Positions 8,285-17,060 of a DNA stretch of 64,000 nucleotides are shown piece by piece (the first letter of the stretch is position 1; every line of letters starts with the position of its first letter). The notes under the pieces are model-generated. The model saw only the letters and a program-made list of their open reading frames with translations, had not been told where the DNA came from and searched no databases. The DNA is taken from positions 1,970,001 through 2,034,000 of the forward strand of contig NC_016940.1 of assembly GCF_000250635.1 (NCBI RefSeq), in the 5' to 3' direction. Made by a program: the position numbers and the translations under genes. This stretch comes from Saprospira grandis str. Lewin (GTDB taxonomy: Bacteria; Bacteroidota; Bacteroidia; Chitinophagales; Saprospiraceae).

Positions 8285-8881
8285 TTATAGTACTCTGCGC
8301 AGGCCCATATAGACTTTCCGCCAGTAATTATTATTCATAGAAGCCTCCATCACGCCGCGGCTAGAAGAGGCGTGAATAAACTTCACTTCTCCATTGACAT
8401 TAGAAGAAACCACCCCCACATGATTGATGCGGTTGGGCGTACCGGTAGCAAAAAAGATGAGGTCGCCAGCCTGAGCTTGGTCAAACTTAACGGCCTGTCC
8501 TGTACGGGCTTGATCTCTAGACACCCTAGGGATTTGGACCCCAATGCTCTTAAAAACCGTCTGCGTCAGGCCCGAGCAATCCATACCACTAGCGGTAGTG
8601 CCGCCCGTGCGGTAAGGCGTGCCATAAAAACTTTGGGCCTTGGCAATCAGGGAATTTACTTTGACTTGCTTACTCGCCGAGCTACCCATATAGGCAATAT
8701 TATCGCCCGCAACGGGATTGCTGCCAAAGGGGCTGCTCATACCAGAGTTATTACTATTGCTACTTTCTGCCGCCTCTAAACTTTTCACGAAGGCAGCAAA
8801 CTCTTTTCCGTACTTATTGAGATCTACAATGGCCTTTACTCTTTGGCCTCTGCTATTATTGAGATATTGAATACCACGCAT
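8285..8881 (-). CDS. NlpC/P60 cysteine peptidase (cell-wall hydrolase)
   Basis: NlpC/P60 enzymes cut peptidoglycan stem peptides. The domain fills residues 75-198, with the catalytic triad visible: Cys102 (GMDCSG), His154 (RINHVGVV) and His170 (FIHASS). Residues 1-37 (IQYLNNSRGQRVKAIVDLN) look like the short DNA-binding-type N-terminal segment of prevent-host-death-like antitoxins rather than a signal peptide. A Ser/Asn-rich linker follows. No export signal is visible, so the product may stay inside the cell or be exported in an unusual way. Confidence 0.8.
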   Translation of the reverse strand: MRGIQYLNNSRGQRVKAIVDLNKYGKEFAAFVKSLEAAESSNSNNSGMSSPFGSNPVAGDNIAYMGSSASKQVKVNSLIAKAQSFYGTPYRTGGTTASGMDCSGLTQTVFKSIGVQIPRVSRDQARTGQAVKFDQAQAGDLIFFATGTPNRINHVGVVSSNVNGEVKFIHASSSRGVMEASMNNNYWRKVYMGLRRVL

Positions 8882-8934
8882 AGAATTGGAGATTTATTTC
8901 CAGCAAGTTAATGCTTTTCTAGCAAAAGACTTCC

Positions 8935-9477
8935 CTAAAAGGCCAAGAAACGCTCTACCTGCTCTTCTAGCGCGTTTTGGCTAGCGGCTAAGAGTTCTCC
9001 AGACTCCTCCAACTGCCCCCCTATGCTAGATATAGGCAGCTGTTGGGGCATGACCGTAATTTGCAAGTAGTTTAATACCCCCGTCAGATGCTCCATGCCT
9101 CGAAGGTTCCCCGCTCGTCCCGCAGCTACGCCCACTAAGGCCGCCTTCTTGCCGCCCTGAAAGCTTTCTTTATAGGCATAAATCGAACAGGCATCCAAAA
9201 ATAACTTCAGTACGCCCGGATAACTACCGTTGTACTCCGGAGCAACAATAAATAACTTATTTGGCGCAATCAAATACTGCTCTTGTATGGCCCGCAAAGC
9301 CGAAGATTGCTGCTCGGGATCATACATATCTATATGCAAGATGTCATCGGGTAAATCTTCTAGGCTAAAAAAGCGTACTTCCTCTTCCGCTTTCTCTTTA
9401 AAATGAGCAAAAGCCGCCTCTGCGACAATTCTAGTTTTGCTGTTGGGGCGGTTGGTCCCCGAAATTACTACAATCAT
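8935..9477 (-). CDS. NAD(P)H-dependent FMN reductase
   Basis: A 180-residue flavodoxin-like protein of the NADPH-dependent FMN reductase family (SsuE/ChrR type), a cytoplasmic enzyme reducing FMN or quinones. The phosphate-binding loop GTNRPNSKTR sits at residues 7-16, and the family motif PEYNGSYPGVLK with an adjoining GGKKAALVG strand is present. Length and domain are complete. It stands alone between oppositely placed neighbours; its physiological substrate is unknown. Confidence 0.85.
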   Translation of the reverse strand: MIVVISGTNRPNSKTRIVAEAAFAHFKEKAEEEVRFFSLEDLPDDILHIDMYDPEQQSSALRAIQEQYLIAPNKLFIVAPEYNGSYPGVLKLFLDACSIYAYKESFQGGKKAALVGVAAGRAGNLRGMEHLTGVLNYLQITVMPQQLPISSIGGQLEESGELLAASQNALEEQVERFLAF

Positions 9478-9669
9478 TTATTATATATATAAGGAGAAGC
9501 CCAATCCCTGAACTTCTTTCTAGTAAGCTAATTGCAAAGGGAACAATGCCCAATGGCCAAAGTTCTAAAAAAAACTAGGGAAAAATAGGGAAAAGCTTAA
9601 ATTAGCTCTATACCCAAGCCCTAAACCCAGTTCATTTATTCCTTTTACCTCAGAAATTTTTCTTGCCTT

Positions 9670-10368
9670 ATGAAAATTACCTACTACGGTCACTCTGCTT
9701 TTATGGTAGAATTAGGCGGCAAAAAACTCCTTTTTGACCCCTTTATTACGCCCAACCCCCTAGCCCAAGAAGCTAGCATTTCTGCAGATGACCTTAATCC
9801 CGACTATATTTTGCTTTCGCATGGACATGCCGATCATGTTAGCGATGCCGTGAGTATTGCCCAACGTACCGGCGCAAAGGTGGTCGCTATTTATGAGGTG
9901 GCCGAATGGCTGCAAAAACAAGGGATCGAAAATACACACCCCATGAATATCGGGGGCAAATGGAATTTTGGCGAGTTTACGGTCCATTGCACTACCGCCG
10001 TTCACTCTTCTGCCCTGCCCGATGGCAGCTATGGCGGCAACCCTATGGGCTTTGTCATCAGCTCTAATGATGGCACTTTCTACTTTGCCGGAGATACGGC
10101 CCTCACTATGGATATGAAGCTGATTCCTATGCTCTATCCCAAACTCGATTTTGCCCTGCTCCCTATCGGCGACAATTTTACGATGAGCTATGAACATGCC
10201 ATCATTGCCTCCGATTTTATTGAGTGTAACACGATTGTCGGCATCCATTTCGACACTTTCGGCTTTATTACTATCGATCATAAAGAAGCAAAAGCCGCCT
10301 TTGAAGCTAAAGGCAAAAACCTCTTTATCCCTAAAGCAGGAATGAGCTTTTCTATCCAAAAAGGATAA
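9670..10368 (+). CDS. UPF0173 metal-dependent hydrolase (metallo-beta-lactamase fold)
   Basis: The 232-residue protein has the metal-binding motif HGHADH (residues 51-56), further histidines in the VHCTTAVHSS and FAGDTA segments, and a final GIHFDTF block, all as in UPF0173 hydrolases. The family is cytoplasmic and its natural substrate is not established. A family A repeat head starts 6 bp after its stop codon and no hairpin terminator precedes it. Confidence 0.85.
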   Translation: MKITYYGHSAFMVELGGKKLLFDPFITPNPLAQEASISADDLNPDYILLSHGHADHVSDAVSIAQRTGAKVVAIYEVAEWLQKQGIENTHPMNIGGKWNFGEFTVHCTTAVHSSALPDGSYGGNPMGFVISSNDGTFYFAGDTALTMDMKLIPMLYPKLDFALLPIGDNFTMSYEHAIIASDFIECNTIVGIHFDTFGFITIDHKEAKAAFEAKGKNLFIPKAGMSFSIQKG

Positions 10369-10374
10369 GGATTT

Positions 10375-10650
10375 GGGGCCTCCGCTGAATATAATGTGGC
10401 GGCGGTTACTCCCTTCGGTCGTCGAACTGCGAACTAAAGTTCTTGTTGTCGTTTACTTCCTTTGGTCGTGGAACTGGCGTCCCTATAGGGACTGGTTGTC
10501 GCAGCTCGCTGTTTTTTTGGGGCCTCCGCAGCAAAGCTGCGGCGCTACGTTCCGCAGCTCGCTGTTCGCTCGGCCCTTCAGCCCTTCGGGCTTCGGTCTG
10601 GCCTAACGGCCACTGCTGCACATCGCTAGGCCTGCGGCCCTTCGGGCCTG
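10375..10650 (+). repeat. Family A structured repeat, copy 3 (+), with an extra partial head
   Basis: A first head (GGGGCCTCC at 10375) runs into an inserted module containing ACTCCCTTCGGTCGTCGAAC, then a complete core follows at 10519-10632. A tail hairpin (GCGGCCC-ttc-GGGCCTGC) ends at 10650. Closing pair GGCCT/AGGCC. Both heads point the same way. Confidence 0.85.
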
Positions 10651-10660
10651 CTATCTGGGC

Positions 10661-10740
10661 CTGTAGGTTGAAACCTACAGCCATACAAGGGCGGTATTGC
10701 TTCGCAATGATATATGTATGAGGGTTGAAACCCTCATACA
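10661..10740 (+). repeat. Three-hairpin palindrome module B, copy 1
   Basis: Three successive hairpins: CTGTAGGTTGAAACCTACAG (10661-10680), ATTGC-ttc-GCAAT (about 10697-10708) and GTATGAGGG-ttgaaa-CCCTCATAC (10715-10740). The same three-part order is seen near 42.5, 46.2 and 46.8 kb. Confidence 0.8.
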
Positions 10741-10848
10741 ATTAACTGATCCCCAGTCTGATCTATACCCCTTATTATCTCCACAGCTTTTAGCGGCCCT
10801 GATAACAGCCCTATTTATGATTTAAACCGCCCAGAAGATGTTTATCTA

Positions 10849-10917
10849 TGGAGGGTTTCAACCCTCCATTTTATATTAAAATGCATTCGTTAATTGGCTG
10901 TGGGTTTCAACCTACAG
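10849..10917. repeat. Two single palindromes of the module B type
   Basis: TGGAGGGTTTCAACCCTCCA (10849-10868) and CTGTGGGTTTCAACCTACAG (10898-10917) share the GGTTTCAACC centre of module B but have different outer stems. Confidence 0.75.
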
Positions 10918-10980
10918 CTCTAAGATCTGCGGCCTTTAGGCTGCAGATAGCGGCAAAGCCGCCATGGCGGAAGGACAAAT

Positions 10981-11390
10981 AGCCCATCAAAACTTTTATG
11001 CCCTATTTGACAGAGATCAAATACCTCATCAAAACCTTTTTGCCCTATTCTGCAACTGCAAAATGGCATCCTACAGTTGCGCTAAGCTATTCTGAAATTG
11101 CAAAATGGCATCCTACAGTTGCGCTAAGCTATTCTGAAATTGCAAAACGGCATATTACAGTTGCGGTAAGCTATTCTGAATTTGCAAAACGGCATATTAC
11201 AGTTGCGGTATGCTATTCTGAAATTGCAAAACGGCATATTACAGTTGCGGTATGCTATTCTGCAATTGCAAAACGGCATATTACAGTTGCGCTAAGCTAT
11301 TCGCAATTTGTGAAATGGCAATTGTAAACTGTGGGAAGCTATTCTGAATTTGTGAAACCGTAGATCAAGACTTTGATAGACTATTCCAAA
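10981..11390 (+). repeat. 42-bp tandem array, about nine to ten units
   Basis: The string CTATTC or close variants recurs every 42 bp at 11045, 11087, 11129, 11171, 11213, 11255, 11297, 11339 and 11381, with a decayed unit at 11003. Central units share TTGCAAAACGGCATATTACAG. As 42 is divisible by 3, a 109-codon frame stays open through it, but I see no start context or protein family. The edges are more diverged than the middle. Confidence 0.9.
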
Positions 11391-11399
11391 AACTCGTCC

Positions 11400-11531
11400 T
11401 ACAGGCCCGAAGGGCCGCAGGCCTAGGGGCCTGAAAGGGTGGCCGAAGGCCAGACCGAAGCCCGAAGGGCTGAAGGGCCGAGCAGACCTGCGAGCCCTGC
11501 AAGGGCCCGGCCGCCGAAGGCGGCAGGCCCC
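11400..11531 (-). repeat. Family A structured repeat, copy 4 (-)
   Basis: Core 11420-11531 with tail hairpin from 11400. It belongs to the sub-type whose first hairpin is GCCGCC-ttc-GGCGGC and is nearly identical to the copies near 31.7 and 36.3 kb. Closing pair GGCCT/AGGCC. Confidence 0.9.
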
Positions 11532-11547
11532 AAAACAACCTTCCTAA

Positions 11548-11676
11548 GGGACTGTTCAGGATTTTGTGTATTAGAATAAAATTTGGGCCTTTAGCTGCTT
11601 AGGATTTGGCCAATAGTCGACTAGGGACAAGCCCCTAGGCAGTAAAAAGGAGAAACACAAAATTTAAAACAGTCTC
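11548..11676 (+). mobile_element. 129-bp MITE-like element, copy 1
   Basis: The ends are inverted: GGGACTGTTCAGGATTTTGTG on the left, and the right end read on the other strand is GAGACTGTTTTAAATTTTGTG. The interior carries the palindrome CTAGGGACAAGCCCCTAG. It has no coding capacity. The ends recall IS256-type termini, which is an inference. No clear target duplication flanks this copy. Confidence 0.65.
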
Positions 11677-11702
11677 TATTTCACAGAGCTCTATTCCCTT
11701 GA

Positions 11703-11738
11703 CTAAAAAAGCCCAAGCATTTTAATAATGCTTGGGCT
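11703..11738 (-). terminator. Terminator of the TonB receptor gene
   Basis: Perfect 12-bp arms (11710-11721 and 11727-11738) followed on the minus strand by a run of T. Confidence 0.9.
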
Positions 11739-11773
11739 AATACTATATAGGATAAGCCAAACTAGAAACAGCC

Positions 11774-14686
11774 CTATTCGGCGGCTCGATTAAAGCGATA
11801 ATTGACGCCCAAAGAAAAGCTTCGGCCCAAATCATAGCGCTGAATAAAGTATTCTTGGCCTTTATAGTCCAAAGATTCCCGATAGCGGCTACCCAAAAGA
11901 TTGTTTGCCCGCAAGCTCAGGCGGAAGCCCTTGCCCAGCTCTTGCGCCAGGTTGAAGCCCAAAAGGGGAACAGGCTGCTCATACACATTGGGGGTACCTC
12001 CACGAACAATCAAAGAAATGCGGGGGCCAATAACATTAAAAACGAGATTGGCCTCTGTGCCATAATCATTTTTATAGGCCAAAAGGAAGTTGGCCGAATA
12101 AGGCGATTGGCCAAACATGGGGCGGCTATCCTTAGCATCGGCTACGGTAGCCCGAATCTCCGCTAACTCTAAAGGATCTATTTTAGTGGCCGAGTAGATA
12201 TAAGCAAAATTGGCCGCCAAGCTAAAGTCCTTGAGTGGAGCGGCAATAAAGCCTAAGTTTTTGCGCAGCTCTAGCTCTAGACCTATAATTTGGGCCTCTT
12301 CTACATTACGGAAAGTAATCTCTGAGTTGGGGGCCGTAGGATTAAAAGTGCGTTCGATAGGATTATAAAACTGCTTAAAAAAGCCCGTCAGCGAAATCAA
12401 TTCGGCAAAGCTGGGGTAAAACTCATAGCGCAGATCAATATTATCGGCTAGGCTGCGCTGCAAGTTAGGGTTACCCGCCAAGAGATATCCCCCATCTACA
12501 TCAAAATTGGTGTAGGGCGCCAACTCCCTAAAACTAGGTCGGGCCAAGGTTCTAGAATAGGCAAAGCGCAACTTCATTTTATCATTCAACTCATAATTGA
12601 GGCTAAGAGCCGGCAAGAGGTCCAAATTTTTGAGCAAAGGAGAAGATTGGTCCAAATGCAAAGAGTCAATAGCTTGTAAAGCGGGATCTAGAGAAAGCAT
12701 GCTCAAGCTAGTTTGCTCCATTCTTAGGCCCGTGATCAAGCGCAACTTTTTGCTTAGGGGCAATTCGGTCATGAGGTAGAGGCCCAAAACATCTTGTTGG
12801 GCATCATAGCTATTTTGTAGATCAATATCAGAATCGGCATAAAGGCCTTGGCCATTATTGGCCCATTGGTTTTCGCCTGCATCATACTGGACCAATTGGT
12901 CCTCGGCAAAATAATCTGTCAAATTACCATTAAAGGCTACAATCCCCGATTGCTGAAAGACAATGCGGTTTTCTCTAAAGACTCTGGCTTTTCTATTATA
13001 GCTAGCTCCGGCCATCAGCTTAGCCGAAAGGCCATTCCATTGTTTGTAGGGCAAGCTCAAATCAACTCGATTGGACCAAGTATTTTCATTCATTTCTCGA
13101 TAAAAGCGGCTGGGGCTATTATCACTACTCAACTTCAGAAAATAGCGATCTTGATCGGGGCGGTAGCGATAAGTAAAATAGCGCAGGTCGGGTTCATCTT
13201 GAGCAGAAAGCGAATAAGCGCTTTGCCATTTGATCTCTAGGTTTTTCCATTTGGGGATAAAATGTTTTCCGCCCAATTGGTAGCTGCTCAGGCTGCGCTC
13301 CAAAAAGCGCCATGACTGGCTAATAAAAACATCATCGGGATCATCTCTAAATTTGGTCCCTTCGGCATAGCGGGCGGTAGAAGTTGCGCTTTGGTTGCGC
13401 AAAACGGTTAGGCGAAGCTGATTATTTTTATTCAGTTTGTAGCTAGCGCCAAGCATCGCCCCCCAAAGGGTTTCATCTTGGCCCAGCTGCTCCTCCAATT
13501 GAAGCTGAGAAGTAAGGCGGTTGGTGCTTTGGCTATTGCCGCCCAATTCATAAATTCCATAATTTCCATTGGTATAGCCGCTAGCCTGTTGGCTATAACT
13601 GAGGGAAGCAATAAAGCCTAGGGGTTTGCCAAACAACTTTTTTTGATTGCCGATAGAAAAAGACGCTCGGCTATTGAGGAAGCGGCTACGGCCCGACTGC
13701 TCCCAATTATTGGCAAAGCTGCGGCTAGCGGCAGCGATCTGCTGCGCATCTGCTGCATTAAAACTGGCGGAGCTGTTGGGCTCAAACTCGGGCAATTGGC
13801 CCTCCTCGATATTGGGAATAGTAGAAGGTAATTGGCGAAGGCCATCATCAAAGCCGAGCGGGTCTGTGCTACTTCCCGCATAGCTATTCAAATTGGGATT
13901 GAAGCTAGCGATTGTATGATAAGAAGTAGACAAACTGGCGTTGATACTAAAGCGTTCTGGAAAATCCTTGGTCTCAATATCAATATAGCCTCCAGTAAAA
14001 TCGCCATAGAGCTGTGGGCTAAAGGATTTATAGACCAGAATATTATCAATGAGGTTAGCGGGGAAAAGGTCCATTTGGACCGAATTGCGGTTAGGGTCTA
14101 GGCTAGGGATTTCGGCCCCATTGAGTGTCGTTTTGCTATAGCGATCGCTTAGTCCACGCACATAAACATACTTACCTCCTTCAACTGTAACGCCTGTAAT
14201 GCGGCGCATAGCGGCGGCGGCATCATTATCTCCAGTTTTCTTAATTTCTGCGGCCGAAACCCCATCCAAAACCTGAGAAGACTGTCTTTTGATGGTCAGC
14301 AAAGCATTGGCTGTATTTCGGATTTGCTTGGCCTCGATGACCACTTCATCTTGGGCCAAGGCTTCTTCTTTCAAAGAAAAGTCTAATTGGAAACTTTGGC
14401 CTTCGGCTAAGCTAATATTTTCTACGGTTTGCGTGCTGAAGCCCAAATAAGAACATTGCAACTTATAGCTGCCTGCGGGCAAATTGGGCAGGCGGTACTC
14501 CCCGTCAAAATCAGTGATTACACCAATATTGAGCTCGGGCAGAAAGACCGTGGCCCCAATCACGGGATAGGCAGAGCTAGCCTCTAGGACCTTGCCGCTA
14601 ATGCTGGCCATAGCGGCTTTTTCTTGGGCCTGACTTAGGCTCAGGCTAATGAAAAGCAGAAAAATAAGTAGTGAAAATTGTTTCAT
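11774..14686 (-). CDS. TonB-dependent outer-membrane receptor with carboxypeptidase-D regulatory domain
   Basis: This 970-residue outer-membrane receptor takes up a large substrate using energy from TonB. A signal peptide (MKQFSLLIFLLFISLSLSQAQ) is followed by a carboxypeptidase-D regulatory-like domain (about 25-110), a plug (residues 125-250, VYVRGLSDRYSKTTLNGAEIP) and a long beta barrel. The start at 14686 is chosen for the signal peptide; the frame is open upstream only because it runs into repeat DNA. It lies 350 bp downstream of an outer-surface lipoprotein gene on the same strand, from which it is separated by a hairpin and a family A copy. The ligand is unknown. Confidence 0.9.
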   Translation of the reverse strand: MKQFSLLIFLLFISLSLSQAQEKAAMASISGKVLEASSAYPVIGATVFLPELNIGVITDFDGEYRLPNLPAGSYKLQCSYLGFSTQTVENISLAEGQSFQLDFSLKEEALAQDEVVIEAKQIRNTANALLTIKRQSSQVLDGVSAAEIKKTGDNDAAAAMRRITGVTVEGGKYVYVRGLSDRYSKTTLNGAEIPSLDPNRNSVQMDLFPANLIDNILVYKSFSPQLYGDFTGGYIDIETKDFPERFSINASLSTSYHTIASFNPNLNSYAGSSTDPLGFDDGLRQLPSTIPNIEEGQLPEFEPNSSASFNAADAQQIAAASRSFANNWEQSGRSRFLNSRASFSIGNQKKLFGKPLGFIASLSYSQQASGYTNGNYGIYELGGNSQSTNRLTSQLQLEEQLGQDETLWGAMLGASYKLNKNNQLRLTVLRNQSATSTARYAEGTKFRDDPDDVFISQSWRFLERSLSSYQLGGKHFIPKWKNLEIKWQSAYSLSAQDEPDLRYFTYRYRPDQDRYFLKLSSDNSPSRFYREMNENTWSNRVDLSLPYKQWNGLSAKLMAGASYNRKARVFRENRIVFQQSGIVAFNGNLTDYFAEDQLVQYDAGENQWANNGQGLYADSDIDLQNSYDAQQDVLGLYLMTELPLSKKLRLITGLRMEQTSLSMLSLDPALQAIDSLHLDQSSPLLKNLDLLPALSLNYELNDKMKLRFAYSRTLARPSFRELAPYTNFDVDGGYLLAGNPNLQRSLADNIDLRYEFYPSFAELISLTGFFKQFYNPIERTFNPTAPNSEITFRNVEEAQIIGLELELRKNLGFIAAPLKDFSLAANFAYIYSATKIDPLELAEIRATVADAKDSRPMFGQSPYSANFLLAYKNDYGTEANLVFNVIGPRISLIVRGGTPNVYEQPVPLLGFNLAQELGKGFRLSLRANNLLGSRYRESLDYKGQEYFIQRYDLGRSFSLGVNYRFNRAAE

Positions 14687-14731
14687 AATCCATACATATT
14701 GAAGAAAGCAGAAAGGATATCTTGCGGTGGG

Positions 14732-14978
14732 CAGGGCGCAAAGCGCCCGCAGGCCTAGCGATGTGCAGCAGTGGCCCGCAGGGCCAGACCGAAGCGCTGC
14801 AGGCGCTGACAACAAGGCTGAAAGCCGCAGTTCGATGACCGAAGGGAATAACGGCCGAGCGACCCGACCAACGGGAGCCGACGCAGCGAAGCAAGTAATA
14901 GCGAGCTGCGACAACAAGGACTTTAGTCCGTCTTCGACGACCGAAGGGAGTAACCGCCTGCCGCAGGCAGGAGGCCCC
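14732..14978 (-). repeat. Family A structured repeat, copy 5 (-), enlarged
   Basis: Core 14752-14978 is about twice normal length because extra modules sit in it, among them ACTCCCTTCGGTCGTCGAAG-type and GGACTAAAGTCC sequences. Ends still pair (GGCCT/AGGCC). It is the only copy that breaks the alternating orientation in this window, since copy 4 is also minus. Confidence 0.85.
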
Positions 14979-14988
14979 AAAACATCAT

Positions 14989-15021
14989 AAAAAAAGCCCA
15001 GCGCCTAAAAGACGCTGAGCC
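14989..15021 (-). terminator. Terminator of the 15.0-16.6 kb lipoprotein gene
   Basis: An imperfect hairpin (AGCCCAGCGCC with GACGCTGAGCCT) followed by a T run on the minus strand, 15 bp after the stop codon. Confidence 0.65.
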
Positions 15022-15035
15022 TATACAAAACTGAC

Positions 15036-16613
15036 TTAATTGGATGTGCGGAAGATGTTGCTCGCATTGATATTGTGGAAGATACAGCCCTCGATTTTGA
15101 GGTTGCCATCTTGCCATTGTTTGTAGCTATCTTGCTCTTGGCCGATGAGGTCCTCGATATCGATGCCACGGTCAAAACCGCTGAAAATAGAGTTATAATA
15201 TTGGCCGCCGGCATTGTCTCGGAAAGTAATGGCGCGGCTGTTGGGATTGCCTACAAAAGTGGCGTTGGCGAAAGTGGGCGTGGCGTAGGGCGTGGCTGTT
15301 TCGGGGTTGGTGCCACCATCATGTTCGCCGCCACGGTCGGCATCATCATTAGGATTTTCATTTTGGTGAACGATCACAAACTGATTGCGGCCACGGTAGC
15401 CTTCGTCATAATCTAGGGCATCATCGGCGCAGAAAGCGGAGATGAGATATTTGGCATCTACGGTGCCGCCAAACCACTCGATACCATCGTCCTTATTGCC
15501 GACCACCTCGACATATTCGATCGTTGTTCCCGAGCCTACTCCCCCAAGTGTAAGGCCGTTAATTTCGTTATCGGCGCCAATATTTGAGCCGCCATGGCGG
15601 ATAGAAACGTAGCGAATTACGCCAGAATTATCATTATCTAGGGTTCCGCCATAAAGGCCACGGCTTTCCGAGCTAGGGATCCCTTCAATTTGGGTTTGGC
15701 CAGGCGTAGAATTGAGGCTCGCCTTACCGAGAACGATGAGTCCACCCCAGCGGCCACGTTCGGTAGCAGCAGTACCGCCTTGATCGCCTTCAAAAGTGAA
15801 AATAATTGGTTCTGCGGCAGTTCCTTCGGCCATCAACTTGCCGCCTGGGGCTACAATCAGGGCAGAAGCATCGGCGCCAGAGCCTGCTTTACCTTGGACA
15901 ATGGTCCCTTCTTCGATGAAGAGCGTTTGGCCGCTACTGACAAAAACGAAGCCCTCTAAAACATAAATCGTATCCTTGCTCCAATAGACTGAATCGGCGG
16001 CATTTTGCATCAAACTATCGCTAATAGTTTGAACAGGGCGGCCCGTGGGCAGGGCGGCAGAAGTTGTATTTCCGGCCACAATTCGGCTATAAAACGACCA
16101 GCCATCGTACCAGGCCGTGCCATTGGGATCTAGGGCTCCTTTGAAGTTTGTAGAGACAAACCAGTTGTCATTTAGGACGGCTTGCGTACCAAAATTGAGG
16201 CTGCTAGCGGGCAAAATCGAGTTAGTTTGGAAAATGCCTGCGCTGCTATCGACTTGATTATTGGCGGTTGTAAAATAGCTAGAGACAAAGGCATCATCTT
16301 GCAAAGAAGCGTTAATCGTCTGCTCCTCTTCGCCATTCAAACTTTGCTCGACACTGCGGTAAGCCAGCTTAATAAACTCGATACTTCCGTTGCTCGTCCC
16401 TTCAATAGAGTAGCGGCCATCGGCGGCGGAGCTAGTCGTGGCGACCTCTGCCCCATCTAGGTCATAAACCGTTACGCTCACGCCTGCGAGGGCATCGCCA
16501 TTGCTATCGGTTAGGGTACCCGAGATGCCCGAATTGGCCTCATCTTTTTTGCAGGCCGTAAAAACTAGGCTGCTCAGCAGCAGCAAAAAAGAGAGAATGC
16601 GAAGATGTTTCAT
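15036..16613 (-). CDS. Outer-surface lipoprotein with carboxypeptidase-D-like and parallel-beta-helix-like domains
   Basis: The 525-residue product starts with a lipoprotein signal ending in VFTAC. Residues 28-100 resemble a carboxypeptidase-D regulatory fold (SGISGTLTDSNGDALAGVSV). Residues 200-525 are Gly/Asn-rich repeats (IIFTFEGDQGG, GRWGGLIVLGKA, GVIRYVSIRHGG, GTTIEYVEVVGN) like right-handed beta-helix surface proteins widespread in Bacteroidota. It lies upstream of a TonB receptor on the same strand, so the two probably act together on one substrate, but a terminator and a repeat separate them. Precise role unknown. Confidence 0.7.
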   Translation of the reverse strand: MKHLRILSFLLLLSSLVFTACKKDEANSGISGTLTDSNGDALAGVSVTVYDLDGAEVATTSSAADGRYSIEGTSNGSIEFIKLAYRSVEQSLNGEEEQTINASLQDDAFVSSYFTTANNQVDSSAGIFQTNSILPASSLNFGTQAVLNDNWFVSTNFKGALDPNGTAWYDGWSFYSRIVAGNTTSAALPTGRPVQTISDSLMQNAADSVYWSKDTIYVLEGFVFVSSGQTLFIEEGTIVQGKAGSGADASALIVAPGGKLMAEGTAAEPIIFTFEGDQGGTAATERGRWGGLIVLGKASLNSTPGQTQIEGIPSSESRGLYGGTLDNDNSGVIRYVSIRHGGSNIGADNEINGLTLGGVGSGTTIEYVEVVGNKDDGIEWFGGTVDAKYLISAFCADDALDYDEGYRGRNQFVIVHQNENPNDDADRGGEHDGGTNPETATPYATPTFANATFVGNPNSRAITFRDNAGGQYYNSIFSGFDRGIDIEDLIGQEQDSYKQWQDGNLKIEGCIFHNINASNIFRTSN

Positions 16614-16836
16614 TAGGTAATAATTTGGAGTTGAGAAAAGTCGATTTGATGCTTGGGGGGACTATTTGCCTGCAAAGGAAGTCTTTTCTCTTTAACTGCT
16701 CGTTAATTGCCTATTATCTTTAGCTACTCAATTTCGTCGAAATAATATTTTGCTTAACAACTAATTAAGCTTCACTTCATCTGAAATAAACCTAATCCTC
16801 ATTTAAAGTTAATCTAGTTTTTGTAACCTTTTTTTT

Positions 16837-16959
16837 GGGGGCCTGCCGCCTTTGGCGGCCGGGCCCTTTCGGGGCTCGCAGGTCTGCTCGGCCCTGCGCT
16901 TTTTCGCTTTGCTCAAAAGCTGGGTCTGGCCTGCGGCCACCCCTTCAGGCCCCTAGGCC
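16837..16959 (+). repeat. Family A structured repeat, copy 6 (+)
   Basis: Head GGGGGCCTGCC after a T run, first hairpin GCCGCC-ttt-GGCGGC, closing pair GGCCT/AGGCC, then a tail hairpin (TTTTGGG-cttcg-CCCAAAA). Its head faces the start of the lipoprotein gene at a distance of about 220 bp; nothing else is recognised in 16614-16836. Confidence 0.9.
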
Positions 16960-16999
16960 ATTTTGGGCTTCGCCCAAAATTCTAGGTGCGGAAGTTGGA

Positions 17000-17032
17000 C
17001 AAAAAAAGGAGCCCTGCGATTGCGGGGCTCCT
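17000..17032 (-). terminator. Terminator of the DUF4175-type gene
   Basis: Arms 17007-17017 and 17022-17032 (AGGAGCCCTGC with GCGGGGCTCCT, one G-T pair), then a T run on the minus strand. Confidence 0.85.
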
Positions 17033-17060
17033 TGGGGAGAATTCTATCCACTAACTACAT

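Noticed and set aside
10998-11327. Open reading frame of 109 codons in the 42-bp array
   Set aside because: The frame is open only because the repeat length is divisible by three; no ribosome site, family or non-repeat part supports it as a gene.
14687-14980. Upstream extension of the TonB receptor (98 extra codons)
   Set aside because: It reads through a family A repeat; the signal peptide at 14686 marks the real start.
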